From the NCBI GenBank assembly GCA_020200235.1, contig JAIVJC010000034.1, positions 1-40,212 on the forward strand: 40,212 bases of DNA, written 5' to 3'. The DNA comes from Acidobacteriota bacterium. GTDB taxonomy: Bacteria; Acidobacteriota; Blastocatellia; Pyrinomonadales; Pyrinomonadaceae. Both the position numbers and the translations under genes were made by a program. Below, piece after piece: positions 27,285 through 35,930 of this stretch. Positions within the stretch are counted from its first letter, which is position 1; the number at the start of each line of letters is the position of its first letter. The notes below the pieces were generated by a model that was given only the letters and a program-made list of their open reading frames with translations, ran no database searches and had not been told where the DNA came from.

Positions 27285-28337
27285 TTATCTCTCCCCCATC
27301 GCGTCCCAGCGTCTGAACGCCGCGCCGATGTCGTTCACGTCGAAGGCGCGCGGGACTTCCCGCTCGACCTCGCGCGCGGCGCCCGACGCCGGGTCGTCTC
27401 CCGACCCGCCGTCGCCGCCGCCGCCGTTCTCGCCGCCGCCCGCCGACCAGAGTTCCGCGCGACCGCGCGCGTCGAAGATTCTCGCGGGGCTCTCGCGCTC
27501 GTCCGCCACGGGGCGGCCCGCGGCGGCGCGCGGCAGCATGTCGAAGGTGTCGGCGACCTCCTCGATGATCGCGCGCGTGACAGTCGGCTCGCCCGCCGCG
27601 TAGCCGGCGAGCAGGGCGTTGTCGCAGAGGTTGTTGATCTGGCGCGGGATGCCCTCGGAACAGCGGAAGACGTAGTCGAGCGCCGACTGCGTGAACACGT
27701 CCGTGCGCTGCGCGCCCGCGGTCACGAGCCGCGACTTGACGTACTTCTCCGTCTCCTCGATGTTCGGCAGCGGCTTGATCTCGCAGCGCAAGGCGACGCG
27801 CTGCTTGAGCTGCCTGAGCTCCGGGTTGTTCAAGACCTCGCGCAGTTCCGGCTGCCCCGTCAGCACTACTTGCAGGAGCTTCGCCGAGTCGGACTCGAAG
27901 TTCGACATCAGGCGAATCTCTTCGAGGACGGAGGTCGAGAGGCCGTGCGCCTCGTCGATGATGAGCACGGTGCGAAGCCCGCGCGCGTGGCGCGACTCCA
28001 GCACCTTGCCGAGCTTGAAGAGGAGATCGGACTTGTTCTCCCACTCCTCCACCCCGAGGACGCGCGTGACGTGCTGGTAGAACTCCGGCACGGTGAGGCG
28101 CGGGTTGAAGACGTAGCCGACGAGCACGGTGCGGTCGAGCCGCTGCATCATCCAGCGCAGGATCGTCGTCTTGCCCGTGCCCACCTCGCCCGTCACGACG
28201 ATCAAGCCCTTGCCGCTCTCGATGCCGTAGTGCAGGTTCGCCATCGCCTCCGTGTGCGACGGCGTGAAGTAGATGAAGCGCGGATCGGGCGTCAGCGCGA
28301 ACGGCAACTCTCTGAGACCGTAGAACTCTTTGTACAT
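27285..28337 (-). CDS. AAA ATPase of the PEP-CTERM/exosortase locus (ExeA-like)
   Basis: The protein has 350 residues. The start YKEFYGLRELPFALTPDPRF is the typical ExeA/GspA-type opening. Walker A GLIVVTGEVGTGKTTILRW is near residue 50, Walker B TVLIIDEAH near 125, sensor-like VVLTGQPEL near 160, and an arginine-containing lid segment is GIPRQINNLCDNALLAGY. This matches the putative secretion ATPase found in exosortase loci (TIGR03015-like). The last about 80 residues are low complexity with a glycine run (GGGENGGGGDGGSGDD). The stop abuts the start of the kinase gene (27285/27284), so translation is probably coupled. Confidence 0.92.
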   Translation of the reverse strand: MYKEFYGLRELPFALTPDPRFIYFTPSHTEAMANLHYGIESGKGLIVVTGEVGTGKTTILRWMMQRLDRTVLVGYVFNPRLTVPEFYQHVTRVLGVEEWENKSDLLFKLGKVLESRHARGLRTVLIIDEAHGLSTSVLEEIRLMSNFESDSAKLLQVVLTGQPELREVLNNPELRQLKQRVALRCEIKPLPNIEETEKYVKSRLVTAGAQRTDVFTQSALDYVFRCSEGIPRQINNLCDNALLAGYAAGEPTVTRAIIEEVADTFDMLPRAAAGRPVADERESPARIFDARGRAELWSAGGGENGGGGDGGSGDDPASGAAREVEREVPRAFDVNDIGAAFRRWDAMGER

Positions 28338-28350
28338 CTCAACTCCAAAA

Positions 28351-28451
28351 CTGTCCGTCGTCCGTCGTCAGTTGTCAGTTGTTAACTTCGCCTTCGGTGA
28401 GCAGCTTCGCTCAGCATGAGCAACGGACTACTGACCACGGACAACTGACAG
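28351..28451. repeat. Inverted heptamer array, CAGTTGT/CCGTCGT family
   Basis: Left arm 28351-28383 has GTCCGTC and CAGTTGT units. Right arm 28421-28451 has CAACGGA, CTGACCA and ACAACTG units in inverted orientation. The spacer is about 37 nt. It starts 3 nt after the stop of the Wzz-like gene (minus strand) and is the same family as 18380-18503. Confidence 0.87.
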
Positions 28452-28454
28452 CTT

Positions 28455-30077
28455 TTACGTTCCCAGCTTCTCGAACACGTGCGTCAGCTTCAGCAGCAGC
28501 GCGAGCGCGGGGATGCTGAAGGCGGTCGCGACGACGCTCGCGAAGGCGAGCGCGGTGCGGCGCACCTTGCGCCGGCGCTCCTCGCGCGCCGTGAGCAGTT
28601 CCGGCACGGAGACGAGGACGGGCAGAGACGTGTAGTGGCGCGCGTCCTCGACCGTCTGGATCGTCATCAGGCGCGGGACTTCGAAGGCGGCGGCGAAGAG
28701 GAGTCCCACGCCGACGCCGAGCGCGAGCCCGAAGATGATCAGCATCGGGCGCTTCGGCGCGATGGGCTTTTCGGGGAGCGAGGCGGGGTCGATGACCGCG
28801 ATGGTCTCGCCCTGCGCCGACTTCGACGCCTCCTCCGCGAGGTGCGCGCTCGCCTGCTTCTTGAGCAGGTCGTCGTAAGCCGCCTTCTTCGTCTGGTACT
28901 CGCGGTCGAGCGTCGTCAAGCCGACCTCAGCCTGCGGCACGCGCTCGATGCGCGCGGAGATGCCGGCGATCTGAGAGCGCGTCTCGTCGAGCAGCTTCTG
29001 CTGGCGCGCGACCTCGCCCTGCATGAACTGGAGCTGCGTCTTGTAGGTCGTCGCGCTGGGATCGACGCGCCTTTCGAGCCGCGCCTTCTTCTCGCCGATC
29101 TTCTCCTTCCAATCGTCGAGCATCCGCTGCTTCTGCTTCTGGACGGCTCCGAGCTCCTGCTTCTTCGCCAACACGTCCGGGTTCTTCGGTCGCATGCCCG
29201 CGGCGAGCATCGCCTGAATCTCCGACTCGAACTGCGACTCCTGCTTGGCGAGATCAGCCCACGCCAGCGTCGTCTTCGGGTCGGTCAGCGTCTCGGCGAC
29301 GTCCTCGATGCCAGCCTGCGTGTTGTTCTCCGCGGCGCCGAGCTGCGTCGTCAGCATCGTCTGCTGATCGCGCAGGCGGCCGATCTCGGTGATGTAAGCC
29401 TTCTGCTGCTCGTAGAGGCCGGAGAGCTGCTGGACGAGCGCGGAGGTGGACGACGGCAGGTTCGCGAGGTTCGCCTTGAGGTATTCGAGCCGGCGCACGT
29501 CGATGGCGTCGAGATCCGCCTTCGCCGCCTCGACCTGGCGGTCGATGAACACGCTCCCCTCCTTCGCACTCAACGACGAGAACTGCGTCTGCGCGTTGAC
29601 GTACTTCGAGGCGAGATCGGAGGCGACCCTCTGGACGATGAACTGGTCGGGTCCCTTGTAGGAAATCTGGAAGCCGTTGGTGATGTCGTTGCGGCTCTTG
29701 TTCAGCTCGACCTGGATGTCCTTCTTCTTCATCTGCTCGACGAGGACTTCCATCGACTCGCCGCGCCTGCGCTCCAGCGCGTAGAGGTTGTAGTTGAGGA
29801 TCATCGGCTCCAGCGACGAGCGGCTGAAGACCTCCTGCGCGATGTTGTTGATGCGGATCGTCAGCTCGTCCTCGGAGACCTGCGGGACGATGCCCTCGGT
29901 CAGCGAAGAGGGCCGCACCGTCAGCAGCGTCGTGGACTGGTAGACGTTCGGGAGCCGCCAGACGACCGCCGCGACGGCGAAGAAGATCGCGATCGCCGGC
30001 AGCGCGATCATCCACTTGCGCCGCCAGAGAATCTGCGCGTACTCGGCTGGTGTGCGCTGTCGAAATTCAGTGCTCAT
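28455..30077 (-). CDS. Wzz-like chain-length determinant of the exosortase locus
   Basis: The protein has 540 residues from ATG 30077, which has GGAG 5 nt upstream. Two membrane helices border a long periplasmic coiled coil: WMIALPAIAIFFAVAAVVW near residue 30 and MLIIFGLALGVGVGLLFAAA near 445. A third hydrophobic segment (ALAFASVVATAFSIPALALL) is at the C-terminus. The N-terminal Wzz domain includes PNVYQSTTLLTVRP. Coiled-coil blocks rich in Gln, Lys and Glu fill residues 200-420. The family sets polymer length and recruits the tyrosine kinase; it matches the XrtA-system chain-length protein type (TIGR03007-like). Confidence 0.92.
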   Translation of the reverse strand: MSTEFRQRTPAEYAQILWRRKWMIALPAIAIFFAVAAVVWRLPNVYQSTTLLTVRPSSLTEGIVPQVSEDELTIRINNIAQEVFSRSSLEPMILNYNLYALERRRGESMEVLVEQMKKKDIQVELNKSRNDITNGFQISYKGPDQFIVQRVASDLASKYVNAQTQFSSLSAKEGSVFIDRQVEAAKADLDAIDVRRLEYLKANLANLPSSTSALVQQLSGLYEQQKAYITEIGRLRDQQTMLTTQLGAAENNTQAGIEDVAETLTDPKTTLAWADLAKQESQFESEIQAMLAAGMRPKNPDVLAKKQELGAVQKQKQRMLDDWKEKIGEKKARLERRVDPSATTYKTQLQFMQGEVARQQKLLDETRSQIAGISARIERVPQAEVGLTTLDREYQTKKAAYDDLLKKQASAHLAEEASKSAQGETIAVIDPASLPEKPIAPKRPMLIIFGLALGVGVGLLFAAAFEVPRLMTIQTVEDARHYTSLPVLVSVPELLTAREERRRKVRRTALAFASVVATAFSIPALALLLKLTHVFEKLGT

Positions 30078-30086
30078 CACTACTCC

Positions 30087-30168
30087 ATTTCGGATTTCGG
30101 ATTGGGGATTTCGGATTAAAGAAGAGCGACGACGTCGACGCTTTCAAATCCGCATTCCGCATTCCGCC
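30087..30168. repeat. Inverted heptamer array, ATTCCGC/TCGGATT family
   Basis: Left arm 30087-30119 has TCGGATT units. Right arm 30146-30168 has ATCCGCA and ATTCCGC units. The spacer is about 26 nt. It lies between the TPR lipoprotein stop (30170) and the Wzz-like start (30077). The arms match less exactly than at the other loci. Confidence 0.82.
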
Positions 30169-30169
30169 A

Positions 30170-32605
30170 TCAAAGCGTCGCGAGGGCGCGTCGCGCCTCC
30201 TCGGCTTGCGCGGGTGTCAGGCCCTTGCCCGCGCCGGTGTTCAAAGCCTGCTGCAACTGCTGGCGCGCCTCCGCCTTGCGCCCCGCGGCGGCGAGCGCCT
30301 GCCCCAGCCGCGCGCGGTAGGCTGCGTTGTCACCGCCCGACGCCTGCGCCCGCGAGACAGCCTTCTGCAACTGCTCGACGGCGGCGGAGCCGAGCCCCTT
30401 CTTGAAGTAGACCCAGCCGAGCGTGTCGGCGAAGCCCGGCTCGTCCGGGAATTTCTGCACGACCCCCTGCGCGAGCCGCATCGCCTCGTCGAGGTTGCCG
30501 CCGCCGTGATCGGCGTAGTTCCACGCGAGGTTGTTGGCGGCGAAGATGTGGTCGGGTCTGATGGTCAGAGCCTTGCGGTACGACTCGTTCGCCTTGTCGT
30601 AGCTCTGCCGCTTGTCTTCGATCATGCCGATCATGACGTGCGGCACGGCGTCGTCGGGTCGCTTCGCCGCCCACTCGCGCAGCGAGGCGATGGCCTGATC
30701 GGGCTGATCGGTGTTGATGTAGAGCGAGGCGATCGCGTTGAAGGCGGGGACGAAATTTGGATCGAGTTCGAGCGCGCGGCGCATCTCGCCCTCCGCGCCC
30801 CTCGCGAACTGCGCCTCCAGCTCCTGGTTCTTCTGCTCCTTCGCCGCCCCCCCCTGCGCGCCGTAAATCTGACCCTTGAGGAAGTGGAGCGGCGCGCTGT
30901 CTTTGACGGCGAGCGCCTGATCGACGCGCGCGTGCGCCTTGTCGAACTCCTTCTGCTGGGCGAAGAGGCCGATGATGCCGTTCAGCGCGTCGAAGCTCGT
31001 CGCGTCGAGCTGGAGGGCGCGCTCGTAGTGCTGCATCGCCTCGTCGCGCTTCTTCTCGACGGCGGCGACCGCCGCGAGGTTCGTGTGCGAAGAGGGCGCG
31101 TTCGGCAGCAGGTCGCGCGCGGCGGTGAAGTCGGCCCGCGCGGCTGCCAGGTTCTTCAGCTGCGCCTGCGCCGAGCCGCGCGCGGTGAGAGCCTTCGCGC
31201 GCAACTCGTTCATCATCTCCGGCGTGACGCGGGAGTCGGGCGTCGCGCGGCTGAGCTTCTCGACGAGGTCGTTCGACTGCCTGAGCGCCGCCTGCCAGTC
31301 GCCCGCGGCGAGGTTGATCTGCAGCTGGAGGAGCTTCGGATGGATTTCGTTCGGGTAGTACTTTTCGAGGTCTCCGGCGAAGACCCGCGCCTGCTCGATC
31401 TGGTTCAGCCGCAGGTGCGCGTCAGCCATGTAGTAGAGCCCCGCCTGATCGCGCGGCTCCTGCTTCAGCACCTGCTTCAAGTCCTCGACGGCGTCCCTCA
31501 ACTGCGCGCCGCCGTTCATCCTCACGCGCGCGCGCAGCAGGAGAGCCTGCTTGTCGTTCGCGTTCTTCTTCAACACCCCTTCGGCTTGCGCCAGAGCCCC
31601 GGCAGCGTCGCCCTTCTGCATCATCAGCTCGCCGAGGCGGTAGCGCGCCTGCGTGTAGTCGGGGAACTTCGCGATCGTCTCCTGGAAGGCGCGCGCGGCT
31701 TCCTCGGGGCGCCCGATCTGCGAGTAGAAGTCGCCGAGGACGGCTGTGCCTTCGGGCTTGCCGCTGTCGAGCTGGGCGAGGGCGCGCGCGGCTTGCTCGG
31801 CGCGGTCGAGGCGCTTCTGCTGGATGTAGAAGGTGACGAGCGTGCGGTGCGCCTCGCGGTTCTGCTGATCGACTTCGACGGCGCGGAGGAACTGCTCCTC
31901 CGCCCTGTCCATCCGGTTCTGCTGGACGAAGAAGCGCGCGTACTCGAGGTGCGCGAGCGCGGAGCGGTCGTCGACGCCGATGGCGCGCTGGTAAGTCTCT
32001 TCGGCTCTCGCCGAGTCGCCCGTCTGCCGGTAGTAGAGCGCGAGGCTGATCAAAGACTCGACGCGCCGCGGATCGATCTCGACGGCTTTCTTCAGCTCGG
32101 CGAGCGCGCCCTCTTTGTCGCCCGCCGTGAAGAGGATCGTGCCGCGGAGGATGTGGCCCTCGATGTGGTTGGGGTTCTTCTGCAGGACCTCTTCGGCGAG
32201 CCGCGACGCCTCGTCCTTCGTCCTGGAGTCGCGGTTCTGCTGGTAGGCGACGATGTAGTAGTTGCCGAGGCGGACGCGCGCGTCGAGGTTGTTCGGATCG
32301 AGCTGGATCGTGCGCTGCATCTCATCGACAGCCTGCGCGAACTGCCCCGCGCCCTCGTAGGCGCGCGCCAAGCCCCAGTGAGCCTGCGCCGCGCGGTCGT
32401 CGATCTGGACGGCGTTGCGGAACTCCAGCGACGCCTCCTGATATTTCTTCTCTTTGAGGTAAGCCTCGCCGCGGTTGAGGTGCTCGGCTTTCGCCTTTTC
32501 GGGATCGGAGCAGGCGGAGGCGACCAGCAGCAGGGCGAGCGTGGCGAGCAGGAACGGGAGCAGACCCCGGCGTGCGCCGGAGCGTTGGCACTCTTGTCGA
32601 TTCAT
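30170..32605 (-). CDS. TPR-repeat lipoprotein of the exosortase (PEP-CTERM) locus
   Basis: The protein has 811 residues. The lipoprotein signal ends in ALLLVASACSDPEKAK, with Cys as likely lipidation site (the lipobox is not perfect, Ala at -3). More than 15 TPR hairpins cover nearly all the rest, for example HLNRGEAYLKEKKYQEAS, AHWGLARAYEGAGQFAQA, ARVRLGNYYIVAYQQN and FADTLGWVYFKKGLGSAA. Length and context fit the PEP-CTERM system TPR lipoprotein (PrsT, TIGR02917-like), thought to organise periplasmic assembly. An upstream gap of 260 nt suggests its own promoter. Confidence 0.9.
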   Translation of the reverse strand: MNRQECQRSGARRGLLPFLLATLALLLVASACSDPEKAKAEHLNRGEAYLKEKKYQEASLEFRNAVQIDDRAAQAHWGLARAYEGAGQFAQAVDEMQRTIQLDPNNLDARVRLGNYYIVAYQQNRDSRTKDEASRLAEEVLQKNPNHIEGHILRGTILFTAGDKEGALAELKKAVEIDPRRVESLISLALYYRQTGDSARAEETYQRAIGVDDRSALAHLEYARFFVQQNRMDRAEEQFLRAVEVDQQNREAHRTLVTFYIQQKRLDRAEQAARALAQLDSGKPEGTAVLGDFYSQIGRPEEAARAFQETIAKFPDYTQARYRLGELMMQKGDAAGALAQAEGVLKKNANDKQALLLRARVRMNGGAQLRDAVEDLKQVLKQEPRDQAGLYYMADAHLRLNQIEQARVFAGDLEKYYPNEIHPKLLQLQINLAAGDWQAALRQSNDLVEKLSRATPDSRVTPEMMNELRAKALTARGSAQAQLKNLAAARADFTAARDLLPNAPSSHTNLAAVAAVEKKRDEAMQHYERALQLDATSFDALNGIIGLFAQQKEFDKAHARVDQALAVKDSAPLHFLKGQIYGAQGGAAKEQKNQELEAQFARGAEGEMRRALELDPNFVPAFNAIASLYINTDQPDQAIASLREWAAKRPDDAVPHVMIGMIEDKRQSYDKANESYRKALTIRPDHIFAANNLAWNYADHGGGNLDEAMRLAQGVVQKFPDEPGFADTLGWVYFKKGLGSAAVEQLQKAVSRAQASGGDNAAYRARLGQALAAAGRKAEARQQLQQALNTGAGKGLTPAQAEEARRALATL

Positions 32606-32865
32606 CTGTTTTACGAAAACTCCCCGCGTTCCCGACCCTGTCCCGCGCGCTCCGGGGCAACGGCGCGCGCGCGAATCTCGTCGGTGATCGCGTCTCTTCG
32701 TCTAAGTCCCGACTCTCCCCCGCCGGGGCAACCGGCGGCGTGAGTCATCCGCAATGGGTGAAACTAATAATCCCGACTTCGTTCCGCTTTTCTGGAGATT
32801 TGGAAGGCGGGGCAACTGCCGACATCAATCTTACCCGAAGGTGAGCCGACCGCGCCAGCCTTTTC
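32606..32865. other. Leader of the TPR lipoprotein gene with a thrice repeated GTTGCCCCG motif
   Basis: On the minus strand GTTGCCCCG occurs three times: near 32813-32821, 32722-32731 and 32655-32663. Each is embedded in a GC-rich inverted context, for example CCGCCGGTTGCCCCGGCGG. No ORF of interest is present. These could be operator sites or hairpins in the untranslated leader. No known riboswitch class is recognised. Confidence 0.4.
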
Positions 32866-33528
32866 TCAGTCGGGGACGTATGCCGGGAGGTGCGGGGCGG
32901 CTTGCGCGGCGAGGTCCGTGGCGGTGCGCAGAGCCTGCGCCTCGTCGCCCGCGAAGGGGACCATCACGCGCACCATCGCGCCGTCGGAGCGGCGGCGCTT
33001 GACGCTGTCGATGACGGTGTAGACCTTGCCCCAGTACTCGCTCGCCACGGCGCGCCCGCGCCCCTGGTACCAGTAGAGCAGGAGCTGGCGGCTGTCGCCG
33101 TTCTCGACGATGTAGCGGTTCGCCTCGAAGGGGGCGCCGCCGCCCGCGGGCGTGACGTGGATGACGCCGGGCTCGCGCATCGTCCAGCCCGCGCCGGGCA
33201 GGCAGTTGAGCGGGCTGTGGTAAGTCGCGCCGTTGCGCTGCGTCGCGTAGTAGCCGACGTAGAAGTTCGCGCCGCGCCCGTCCGCCGTCACGTAGTCGCG
33301 CGCGAGGTAGTCGTCGGCGCGCAGCACCTGCTCCACGTCCGCCGTGAAGCGCGCGTCCGCGCCGCTCTGCCGCCACGCGCCGAGCTGCTGCGGGAACTGC
33401 GAAAGCTCGCGCCGCCCGACGTGCGCCTCGCCCGCGCGCTCCCAGAAGTTGACCAGCGCGCCGCCCGCGAAGAGCAGCAAGAGCATCGCCCAGAAGTGCC
33501 AGCCGCGTGATCTCATCTCCGGCCTCAC
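32866..33528 (-). CDS. epsI: EpsI family protein (exosortase-associated)
   Basis: The protein has 220 residues from GTG 33528, which overlaps the exosortase stop (GTGA). An alternative ATG at 33516 has GGAG directly against it, too close to work well. One N-terminal membrane helix (FWAMLLLLFAGGALVNFW) is followed by the EpsI/DUF3485 domain: FPQQLGAWRQSGADARF, NFYVGYYATQRNGATYHSPL, NCLPGAGW, LLLYWYQGRGR and VRVMVPFAGDEAQALRTATD. The motif YHSPxNCLPGxGW is characteristic. EpsI proteins accompany exosortases in exopolysaccharide loci; their exact job is unsettled. Confidence 0.92.
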   Translation of the reverse strand: MRPEMRSRGWHFWAMLLLLFAGGALVNFWERAGEAHVGRRELSQFPQQLGAWRQSGADARFTADVEQVLRADDYLARDYVTADGRGANFYVGYYATQRNGATYHSPLNCLPGAGWTMREPGVIHVTPAGGGAPFEANRYIVENGDSRQLLLYWYQGRGRAVASEYWGKVYTVIDSVKRRRSDGAMVRVMVPFAGDEAQALRTATDLAAQAAPHLPAYVPD

Positions 33529-34412
33529 GTCCCTTCCCCGCCCCTCGCGGTCGCGGGCGCGACGCTCGCGACCACGGTCGATGATTCCGGCGCGGCGCGC
33601 GCCTGCGACTCCGACGCGGCGACCGCCGACGCCCCTGACACCGTCTGACCCTTCGACGCCTCGCCCGCCTTGGTCGCCGTGCCCGCCCGCTTCGCGGCGC
33701 GCCGCGCGCGGCGACTCTGGCGGTTGGCGATCCCATCGAGCAGCCACCCGAGCGCGAAGAGCAGGAGGAACGCGGCGACGTAGACGACCCAGCCGGAGAA
33801 CTCGTGAAAGAACCCGTCGGCGACCTTCGTCCCGTAGTAGCGCGCGAGGATGCCCGTCCCGCTCACGCGCGCCGCGTTCGTGATGATCGCGATGGGCACG
33901 GCGGAGAGGACGAGGATCACGGAGCGCCACACGCCGTAACTCTTGAGCCACGCGAAGCGGCCGCGAGCTCCTTCGCCCTTACCATCGTCCTTCGGGAACG
34001 AGAAGTAGGCGAAGACGACGGCGAGCGTGACGAGCGTCATCAAACTCCGGATGCCGCTGCACGCCTCGACCACCTCGAGCTTCTTCGTCGTCGAAGAGCC
34101 GAGCGGCATCAGCTCGATGACGTTGCCCTGTCTCAGCACGGGGATGTCGAAGAGCCGCATCGACGCCACGGCGCAGCGCGAGGCGAAGAGTTGTAGGGGG
34201 AAAGCGATCTTGTTGAAGATGATCGAGGGGATCGGGATGGCGAGCAGGAGCAGCAGCAGCGGCACGAGCACGAGCCTGAGCCGACCGCGGCGGCGCCCCA
34301 CGCGAGCGAGGGGCGTCTGAGGGCGCGTGCGAGCGCGTCGCGCTCCGTCCAGAGGATGTAGCCGATGATGAAGGGGATGAGCAGCCCGTGCGAGTAGTTC
34401 TCGTCCTCCCAC
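33525..34412 (-). CDS. Exosortase, C-terminal catalytic part (gene internally deleted and frameshifted)
   Basis: Homology in this frame runs from [19 protein letters not shown] (about 34280) to the stop. It contains the active-site triad of the family: Cys in [17 protein letters not shown], Arg in [18 protein letters not shown] and His in [17 protein letters not shown]. The residues from the nominal ATG at 34412 to about 34285 are an out-of-frame reading of the N-terminal part. Exosortases are polytopic transpeptidase-like enzymes that process PEP-CTERM-type sorting signals. The Ala/Ser-rich tail after residue 220 is unusual. EpsI follows with overlapping stop/start. Confidence 0.88.
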   Translation of the reverse strand: MGGRELLARAAHPLHHRLHPLDGARRARTRPQTPLARVGRRRGRLRLVLVPLLLLLLAIPIPSIIFNKIAFPLQLFASRCAVASMRLFDIPVLRQGNVIELMPLGSSTTKKLEVVEACSGIRSLMTLVTLAVVFAYFSFPKDDGKGEGARGRFAWLKSYGVWRSVILVLSAVPIAIITNAARVSGTGILARYYGTKVADGFFHEFSGWVVYVAAFLLLFALGWLLDGIANRQSRRARRAAKRAGTATKAGEASKGQTVSGASAVAASESQARAAPESSTVVASVAPATARGGEGT

Positions 34413-34513
34413 CAGAAGCGACCGAGCTTGGCGAGCACGCCCCAGTAGGCGAACGCGACCGCCGCCGCGACCAAGAGCGGCTTCGTGAAGTTGCGCGCGG
34501 GGGTCTGTTCCAT
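34133..34513 (-). CDS. Exosortase, N-terminal part (frame lost after about residue 75)
   Basis: Residues 1-75 are genuine exosortase sequence: first helix [19 protein letters not shown], then [20 protein letters not shown], the conserved N-terminal block. After SLAWGAA (near 34300) the frame becomes Ser/Cys-rich nonsense. The next homologous sequence in the other frame starts at [11 protein letters not shown]. The two helices usually found between (about 45-55 residues) are missing, so this is an internal deletion and not only a one-base shift. The start is ATG 34513. Confidence 0.8.
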   Translation of the reverse strand: MEQTPARNFTKPLLVAAAVAFAYWGVLAKLGRFWWEDENYSHGLLIPFIIGYILWTERDALARALRRPSLAWGAAAVGSGSCSCRCCCSCSPSRSPRSSSTRSLSPYNSSPRAAPWRRCGSSTSPC

Positions 34514-34654
34514 ATCGTTCTTCGTCGAGGACTATCGATCGGGGTAGGTCTATAAAGGGTTGTCCGCTCCGGCGAGCGCGGAGCCCACCGCCTGCCGAGG
34601 CTGAAGCCGCTGTCGCGCGCGGCGACCTGACTACTATGAGAAGATTAACGCGAA

Positions 34655-34687
34655 CCGCGCGCCGACGGCAACGCCCGTCGCGCGCGG
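34655..34687. repeat. GC-rich hairpin downstream of the glycosyltransferase gene
   Basis: Arms CCGCGCGCCGACGG (34655-34668) and CCCGTCGCGCGCGG (34674-34687) pair with a small bulge around a 5-nt loop. It lies in the 266-nt gap between the GT4 stop and the exosortase start. There is no T-run, so a terminator role is uncertain. The rest of the gap shows nothing clear. Confidence 0.4.
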
Positions 34688-34779
34688 GCGCCCCCTGCGT
34701 AAACGTTCAATCGCGCGTCCATTCCCCGACGCGGTTGCCACACTCATGCCCACTCGCGACAGTTCAGCACGAGATTCGA

Positions 34780-35826
34780 TCACGAGCCGAGCAGCTCCTC
34801 GTAGAGCTTGAAGACCTCTTCGACGTTGCGCTCGTCGGTCGCCGCGTCGCCCGCGCCGCGCGGCGCGCGCTCGCGCGAGAGGTGCGCGTCGATAGCCGCG
34901 ACGAGTGCGCGCCCGTCCGCGACGGGGACGAGCGCGACGCCGCCGGGGCGCATCCCGTTGTCGGTCGCGACGACGGGGACGCCGAGGTGCAGAGCCTCGC
35001 GCACGGAGATCGCGTCGCCGTCGTAGAGGGTCGTGCGCAGGAAGAGATCGCTTTCGGAGACGGCGCGGAGCGTCGCCTCGTGCGGCACGTCGCCGCAGAG
35101 CAGGACGTGTCCGGCGTAAGGCTTCTCGGCGATCAGCCGCCGCAGCTCGCCTTCCAGACTCCCCGATCCGATGATGACGAGCCCCGCGCCGGGGAAGCGC
35201 TCGCGCACCGCGCCGAGCGCGTCGATCTGCGCCGCGAGATCGTACTCGGGCTCCAGCAGCCCGACCGTCAACAGAACCTTCTCGTGCGCGCCGAAGAAGC
35301 CTCTGAGCGGCTCGCCGAGTTCGACGCCCGTAGGCGCGGCGGAGAGCGCGTGCGGGAGGATGAGGCGCACGCGCGCGGGCGCGACTCCGAAGCGGCGGAA
35401 CATCCCTGCGATCTCCTCGTTGACGGCGATGACGCGGTCGAAGCGGCGGAAGACGAAGCCGCGCAGCGTCGCGGGTCGCGCCGTGCGCCCTTCGGGCGAC
35501 GACGGGTAGCCGCCCGAATGAAAGGTCAGAACCGACTTGCCGCGCCCGACGGTCGCGCAGGCGAGTGCGAGCCCTAAGAGTCGCGCGGGCAGCCCGCCGC
35601 CGACGTGCAGGTGGATGATGTCGTAGCGCAGGCGGCGCAGGTGTCGGAGCAGTTGCGCCGGGGTCTCGGGGTAATAAACTTCGTCGGCTTCCGGCTTGCG
35701 GTGGCGCGTGACGTTGACGACGGCGCAGCCGTGCCCGCGGCGCAGCAGGTACTCGCGGATCGACACGAGGTTGGCTTGCACCCCGCCCCACGGCGGCGGG
35801 TACGGTCCGAGTTGGAGGACTTTCAT
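34780..35826 (-). CDS. Glycosyltransferase family 4 (GT-B fold)
   Basis: The protein has 348 residues. The start MKVLQLGPYPPPWGGVQANL has the typical Gly-Gly loop of GT4 enzymes. The N-terminal Rossmann half includes YDIIHLHVGGGLPARLLGLA. The C-terminal half has KVLLTVGLLEPEYDLAAQID, LVIIGSGSLEGELRRLIAE, VLLCGDVPHEATLRAVSESD and the nucleotide-sugar motif GDAISVREALHLGVPVVATD (E-x7-E-like). It would add a sugar to the lipid-linked repeat unit in the cytoplasm. Donor and acceptor cannot be told. A heptamer array separates it from the upstream oxidoreductase. Confidence 0.92.
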   Translation of the reverse strand: MKVLQLGPYPPPWGGVQANLVSIREYLLRRGHGCAVVNVTRHRKPEADEVYYPETPAQLLRHLRRLRYDIIHLHVGGGLPARLLGLALACATVGRGKSVLTFHSGGYPSSPEGRTARPATLRGFVFRRFDRVIAVNEEIAGMFRRFGVAPARVRLILPHALSAAPTGVELGEPLRGFFGAHEKVLLTVGLLEPEYDLAAQIDALGAVRERFPGAGLVIIGSGSLEGELRRLIAEKPYAGHVLLCGDVPHEATLRAVSESDLFLRTTLYDGDAISVREALHLGVPVVATDNGMRPGGVALVPVADGRALVAAIDAHLSRERAPRGAGDAATDERNVEEVFKLYEELLGS

Positions 35827-35844
35827 CGAAGGACAAAGACAAAA

Positions 35845-35930
35845 GTGATGAGTGATGGGTGATGAGTAGAGGCGACTTGCTTTTACTCATCACTCATCAC
35901 TTCTCCCTCATCACTCATCACTCATCACTG
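35845..35930. repeat. Inverted heptamer array, ACTCATC family
   Basis: Left arm 35845-35870 has GAGTGAT and GGGTGAT units. Right arm 35884-35930 has seven or so ACTCATC units with an interruption (TTCTCCC). The stop codon of the Gfo/Idh gene (35911) lies inside. Same family as 26071-26138. Confidence 0.92.

Noticed and set aside
32640-32830. Cyclic di-GMP (GEMM) or other riboswitch in the TPR lipoprotein leader
   Set aside because: GGGGCAAC-like strings occur, but the tetraloop and receptor pattern of known classes could not be recognised.
32790-32830. Sigma54 promoter upstream of the TPR lipoprotein gene
   Set aside because: A GG-N10-GC spacing exists, but the surrounding bases do not fit TGGCAC/TTGCW and such spacing is common by chance in GC-rich DNA.
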